From the NCBI GenBank assembly GCA_003246795.1, contig QKCS01000051.1:1-7817 (forward strand): 7,817 bases of DNA, written 5' to 3'. Below, in pieces: positions 4,724-7,817 of this stretch (within the stretch, counting starts at the first letter, position 1; every line of letters begins with the position of its first letter). The position numbers and the translations under genes are program-made. The notes under the pieces were generated by a model. That model was given only the letters and a program-made list of their open reading frames with translations, did no database searches and was not told where the DNA came from. Source of the DNA: Alphaproteobacteria bacterium. GTDB taxonomy: Bacteria; Pseudomonadota; Alphaproteobacteria; Micropepsales; Micropepsaceae.

Positions 4724-5300
4724 CGGCGTCGACGACGAGCAGCAGCGGACGCCCAAGATACTTCACCGCCCAGGGAATCTCGGCGACCAGACGCTCGTCC
4801 ACCGCATACGCGCGAGTGCTGATGTCGCGAAATCCGGTGTCATCCATCCGGTTGAGATAGTCGTCGACCGAATACGGTTCGGCGCCCAGCCGGTACTCGA
4901 CGCCGTCCTGTTCGAAGTTCGCCTCGACTCCCGCTGACGCGATGTCCGGATGAAACGCCGAGAACACGAACCGTCCGCCACGCTTCAGCACGGCAAAGGC
5001 CTCGTCGAAAAACGTTCTGAGGTTCGTCAGGTGCTCCGACACAAGCGAACACAGCAAGCCGTCGAACACATCGCGCTTGAGCGGAAAGTTGTTGTTCAGA
5101 TCGGCTTGCGCGAGCGCGGCGTCCGGCACGGCGTGCTTGGCAGTGCGCAACATGCCCATCGAGAAATCGAGCCCGACGGGCGCCGCGCCGGCCTTTGCAG
5201 TCGCGCGCAGATTTGCGCCCGTCCCGCAGCCCGCGTCGAGCATGCGTTCGCCCGCACGCGGGGAAAGGTGCGAAACCGCATATCGCCGGTCGAGCGACAC
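4713..5300 (-). CDS. Class I SAM-dependent methyltransferase
   Basis: A Rossmann-fold methyltransferase of the UbiE/BioC-like type; the substrate is not predictable. Numbering from the GTG at 5300, motif I is MLDAGCGTGANL (residues 20-31), the acidic residue at the end of strand 2 is D45 (VGLDFS), motif III is around QADLNN (D67), motif IV is FDGLLCSLVSEHL (79-91), and LKRGGRFVFSAFHPD follows. The 195-residue product begins only about 20 residues before motif I, which is short for the family, and no ribosome binding site precedes the GTG. A separate frame starting with ATG at 5340, preceded by a purine-rich GAAAGAAA-type stretch, encodes MTKRVEQPGAQFA and runs into the gene about 15 codons later in the wrong frame. 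The true start is therefore probably ATG 5340 with a frameshift near 5300. Whether the gene is functional is uncertain. Confidence 0.8.
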   Translation of the reverse strand: MSLDRRYAVSHLSPRAGERMLDAGCGTGANLRATAKAGAAPVGLDFSMGMLRTAKHAVPDAALAQADLNNNFPLKRDVFDGLLCSLVSEHLTNLRTFFDEAFAVLKRGGRFVFSAFHPDIASAGVEANFEQDGVEYRLGAEPYSVDDYLNRMDDTGFRDISTRAYAVDERLVAEIPWAVKYLGRPLLLVVDAARP

Positions 5301-5676
5301 CAGCGAATTGGGCGCCCGGCTGTTCGACTCGCTTCGTCATTGCTTTTGTTTCTTTCAAACGCTGCGCCGGGAAATCAATCTATCGCATCGAGAGCCGCTC
5401 TGTCTTTTCCGCGTCACACCATCGCGAAGGAGCGGCGGACGAATACCTCCCATGACTTGACTTCATTCGATCCCGCGCGTACCACCCTGACCCAATCGCG
5501 AGGCATGGGGCTTCGCGAGTCCTTAGCGAGCCAACCGATCCTGATGAAAACAGCTGTGTTCATCACATCCGTTGAGCGGCGGCGTGTCGGGTTTCCGACG
5601 CCGCGCTGCAACGACGACTCGGCTCGCGAGGGAGCCATGGATTAGCGTCTGACGCCGAAAAGGCCGACGTTTGCCA
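5301..5676. other. Intergenic region with several hairpins, no convincing gene
   Basis: The gap lies between divergently read genes. About 5301-5358 covers the suspected original start of the methyltransferase. Further right are TCGCGA repeated around an 11-nt spacer (about 5498-5520), a 9-bp stem with a 2-nt bulge CGGCGTGTCGG-GTTT-CCGACGCCG (5580-5603), and GGCTC..GAGCC (5621-5636). Together with the terminator at 5677-5711 they could form a structured leader or a small RNA on the plus strand. Short open frames exist on both strands (the longest is 74 codons on the minus strand, 5414-5638) but none has a ribosome binding site or recognisable product. Confidence 0.4.
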
Positions 5677-5711
5677 CCCCTCCCGAGCCCGCTCCGGAGG
5701 GGTTTTGTTTT
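5677..5711 (+). terminator. Rho-independent terminator upstream of the MATE gene
   Basis: CCCCTCC (5677-5683) pairs with GGAGGGG (5696-5702); GAG/CTC (5685-5687/5692-5694) can extend the stem inward. TTTTGTTTT (5703-5711) follows directly. This is the clearest intrinsic terminator in the window. No plus-strand gene precedes it within 1 kb except the frameshifted NTF2-like gene beyond the opposing methyltransferase, so it either ends an unannotated small RNA or acts as an attenuator in the leader of the transporter gene, which begins 59 bp later. Confidence 0.75.
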
Positions 5712-5770
5712 GCCAGCGATTCCTCCGATCCGAGTGCGGAAGACGGCCGGGCAAGACAAAGAGCTGATCC

Positions 5771-7186
5771 ATGTTGAAGACTATGACAACCTATTTCGAT
5801 CCCGCCGCAGACCGGGCAGCAAGACGCGAAATGCTGAAGCCCTGGATCGACGAATCGCGCGCTCTGTTGAAGCTCGCCGCACCGCTGATCGCGATGCAGC
5901 TGGCGCAAATCGGCTCGCTCACCGCCGACGTTATCATGGTGGGCGAGTTGGGCAAGGAGGCGCTCGCCGCGGTCAGCATCGGCGCGGTGATGTTCTATTT
6001 CGCCTGGCTCGTGGGCTACGGCCCCGTGATGGCGGTGTCGCCGATCGTCGCCCAGATCCTCGGCGCCCATCCCAACGATCGCGCGCGCGTGCGCGCGGCC
6101 GTGCGCATGGGTGTGTGGGCGACCATGCTCTTGTGCGTCCCGCTCATGGTGTTGCTGATCTGGGCGCGACCGGTGCTGATGATGTTGGGCCAAGACCCTC
6201 AGATCGCGGCGGCGGCGGAACCTTGGGTTCACGCCGTCGCCTTAGGGCTGCCGTTTTCGCTCGGCTTCGGCGTGCTGCGGAATTTCGCGGCGGCGATCGG
6301 GCGGCAAGGCGCGGTGTTGGCGATTTCCGTCGCGACGCTGCTCGTCAACATCGCCATGAACTACACGCTGATCTACGGCCACTTCGGTGCGCCCGCCCTG
6401 GGCGTCTGGGGTGCCGGCATCGCGAGCGCGATCGCCTTTGCGTTCTCGTTCTTCGCTTTGCTCTGCGTCTTCCTGGTCGTGCCGTCGTTCAAGAAATACC
6501 ACCTTCTGCACCGCTTCTGGCGTCTCGACCGCGCCAAGTTCGCCGAGGTGTTCCGCTTGGGCGGGCCCATGGGTATGTCGATGATCTTCGAGGCGATGCT
6601 GTTCAACAGCGCCACGTTGATGATGGGCATCTTCGGCGCGGCCTCGGTCGCGGCCCATCAGATCGCGATGAACGTCGGCTCGATCACGTTCATGGTGCCG
6701 CTCGGCATCGGCTTGGCCGCCACCGTGCGCGTCGGCCTTTTTGCCGGCGGCGGGAACGTCGAAGGCGCGCGTCGCGCGGGCTTCACGGCAATCCTGTGTG
6801 GTGCGGGCTTCATGTCGTGCTGCGCCGTCGTGATCGCGCTGATCCCGGAATCGCTGACCGGCATCTATGTGGCGACCGCCGATCCGGCGAACGCCGACGT
6901 GGTCGAACTGGCGATCCCGTTCCTCTATATCGCGGCGATCTTCCAGTTGTTCGACGCGTTGCAGGTGACGGGCCAGATGAGTCTGCGTGGCCTGAAGGAC
7001 GCGCAAATGCCCATGTGGATCGCGGGCCTGAGCTATTGGCTCGTCGGCTTTGCGCTCGCCTGGAGTTTGGCGTTCTGGGCGGGATTCGAAGGCTTTGGCG
7101 TTTGGATCGGCCTCGCCGCCGGTCTCGCCATCGCGGGCCTCGGCATGGTCGGGCGCTTCGAGATTCTCTCGCGGCGCCGTCGATAA
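5771..7186 (+). CDS. MATE-family multidrug/cation antiporter (NorM-like)
   Basis: MATE proteins are inner-membrane exporters driven by a Na+ or H+ gradient that expel cationic drugs and metabolites. The 471-residue protein fits the family's usual size, with about twelve hydrophobic segments in two halves. After a polar N-terminus of about 30 residues come the conserved LAAPLIAMQLAQIGSLTADV and VGELGKEALAAVSIG segments, then MAVSPIVAQILGA, and the second-half counterpart GPMGMSMIFEAMLFNSATLMM with AASVAAHQIAMNVGSITFM. The end is basic (SRRRR). The ATG at 5771 is used; ATG 5783 is equally possible, since neither has a strong ribosome binding site. The substrate is unknown. A terminator lies 59 bp upstream, so expression may depend on read-through or on a promoter after 5711. 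Nothing ties it functionally to the RNA-repair genes. Confidence 0.93.
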   Translation: MLKTMTTYFDPAADRAARREMLKPWIDESRALLKLAAPLIAMQLAQIGSLTADVIMVGELGKEALAAVSIGAVMFYFAWLVGYGPVMAVSPIVAQILGAHPNDRARVRAAVRMGVWATMLLCVPLMVLLIWARPVLMMLGQDPQIAAAAEPWVHAVALGLPFSLGFGVLRNFAAAIGRQGAVLAISVATLLVNIAMNYTLIYGHFGAPALGVWGAGIASAIAFAFSFFALLCVFLVVPSFKKYHLLHRFWRLDRAKFAEVFRLGGPMGMSMIFEAMLFNSATLMMGIFGAASVAAHQIAMNVGSITFMVPLGIGLAATVRVGLFAGGGNVEGARRAGFTAILCGAGFMSCCAVVIALIPESLTGIYVATADPANADVVELAIPFLYIAAIFQLFDALQVTGQMSLRGLKDAQMPMWIAGLSYWLVGFALAWSLAFWAGFEGFGVWIGLAAGLAIAGLGMVGRFEILSRRRR

Positions 7187-7192
7187 GAGAAA

Positions 7193-7218
7193 GGGCGGCG
7201 CTTAGACCAGCGCCGCCC
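7193..7218 (-). terminator. Terminator hairpin between the MATE gene and kptA
   Basis: GGGCGGCGCT (7193-7202) and AGCGCCGCCC (7209-7218) form a perfect 10-bp stem with a 6-nt loop. Read on the minus strand, just after the kptA stop, the stem is followed by a T-rich stretch (TTTCTCTT), which suits termination of kptA. On the plus strand only GTTC follows, so action on the MATE transcript is less certain. Confidence 0.65.
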
Positions 7219-7220
7219 GT

Positions 7221-7766
7221 TCAAGCCGGAAACGTGATGAAGCGCGCCGGCACGTGTTCGACCAGCCAAACCCGGTTCGTCGAAACGAAGAACGCGATGC
7301 CTTCGGTGGTCATCGCCCGCGCATCGATGACGAGCACGGCCGGCGCGCCGTGCCGCTGTCCGACGGCGCGCGCCGTCGTCACGTTTGCCGACAAATGCAC
7401 GTGATGCCGCGCCATCTTCTTCAGGCCTTCGGCGCGAATGGCCTCGACAAACCGCATCGCCGTGCCGTGATAGAGCAGTGCGGGCGGATCGGCGGGCGCG
7501 TAGCCGAGTTCGATATCGACGGAATGACCTTGGTTGGCGCGAATACGCTCGCCGGTGTCGTCGAAGGAAAACCGCTTCTTGTCGTTCTCCGCGACAACGC
7601 GTTCGAGCGTGGTCCGGTCGATCGCGTGGCCATGCAGCCGGCACGCGGCGAGAAGGGTCTCGACCGGCGTCCACCCGGCCGCGTCCAACGAAACGCCGAA
7701 TTTGGCGGGTTCGTGCCGCATAATCAGGCTCAGGAACTTGCTGGTGCGTTTCAGATCGGGGGCCAT
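7221..7766 (-). CDS. kptA: RNA 2'-phosphotransferase KptA/Tpt1
   Basis: KptA/Tpt1 uses NAD+ to remove an internal RNA 2'-phosphate, giving ADP-ribose 1'',2''-cyclic phosphate. The 181-residue protein has the family's normal length and motifs: SKFLSLIMRH (R17, H18) at the N-terminus, IRANQGHS (R76, H81), LLYHGT (99-102), RHHVHLS (120-126) and NRVWLVEHVP near the end. These cover the Arg and His residues known to be essential in the family. The ATG at 7766 is preceded by AAAAGGGG, a reasonable ribosome binding site. In bacteria that lack a 2'-phosphate-leaving tRNA ligase its substrate has been unclear. Here it lies about 3.5 kb from rsr and rtcB, which suggests, without proving, a link to RNA repair. 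It is read opposite to them and is not in their operon. Confidence 0.95.
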   Translation of the reverse strand: MAPDLKRTSKFLSLIMRHEPAKFGVSLDAAGWTPVETLLAACRLHGHAIDRTTLERVVAENDKKRFSFDDTGERIRANQGHSVDIELGYAPADPPALLYHGTAMRFVEAIRAEGLKKMARHHVHLSANVTTARAVGQRHGAPAVLVIDARAMTTEGIAFFVSTNRVWLVEHVPARFITFPA

Positions 7767-7817
7767 CTCACCCCTTTTATCAGGGCGGTTCGCCCGTGCG
7801 GCAACGAAACCGGCCGT
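7767..7817. other. Upstream region of kptA at the window edge
   Basis: This 51-bp stretch contains the kptA ribosome binding site (CCCCTTTT on the plus strand at about 7770-7777) and nothing else I can identify. Confidence 0.5.

Noticed and set aside
5414..5638. 74-codon minus-strand frame in the gap before the MATE gene.
   Set aside because: No ribosome binding site, no recognisable domain, and the other frames over the same stretch are open to a similar extent.
5460..5700. Guanidine (ykkC) or manganese (yybP-ykoY) riboswitch ahead of the transporter.
   Set aside because: None of the conserved core sequences of these classes are visible; only generic hairpins and a terminator are.

Overview
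The window is GC-rich (mostly G/C at third codon positions) with protein families and a palindromic intergenic element that look proteobacterial, most likely alphaproteobacterial. That placement is an inference from style; no marker gene fixes it.

Layout. Positions 1-107 hold the decayed or truncated end of an RNA repeat array. Positions 108-908 hold five tandem copies, with a period of 154-158 bp, of a structured non-coding RNA that I interpret as bacterial Y-RNA (Yrl) genes. Each copy is a long bulged stem capped by a circularly permuted tRNA-like module, in the order T-arm, acceptor stem closed by a loop, D-arm. The stems are supported by compensatory changes between copies, and each copy carries a different tRNA mimic. 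The array runs straight into rsr (Ro60/TROVE protein, 942-2267). A 169-bp composite palindrome (2278-2446) follows, then rtcB (RNA ligase, 2477-3664) and an apparently coupled gene of unknown function (3669-4151). A frameshifted NTF2/SnoaL-like gene (4254-4674) faces a SAM methyltransferase on the minus strand (4713-5300) that also shows signs of a frameshift near its start. A 470-bp gap (5301-5770) contains several hairpins and a textbook intrinsic terminator (5677-5711). A MATE-family transporter follows (5771-7186), convergent with kptA (RNA 2'-phosphotransferase, minus strand 7221-7766); the two are separated by a 10-bp hairpin.

How the genes fit together. Ro60 binds Y RNAs and misfolded or damaged RNA. 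RtcB joins 2',3'-cyclic phosphate (or 3'-phosphate) and 5'-OH ends. KptA removes internal 2'-phosphates left at some ligated junctions. With the tRNA-mimic array this makes a plausible RNA surveillance and repair island. It resembles the known rsr-yrl-rtcBA arrangement of enterobacteria, but has an expanded, diversified Y-RNA array and no visible rtcA or rtcR in the window. The MATE transporter, methyltransferase and NTF2-like gene look unrelated.

The most interesting content is the array: five distinct permuted tRNA mimics, one with a class II-type variable arm and one keeping an A-CCA after its acceptor strand.
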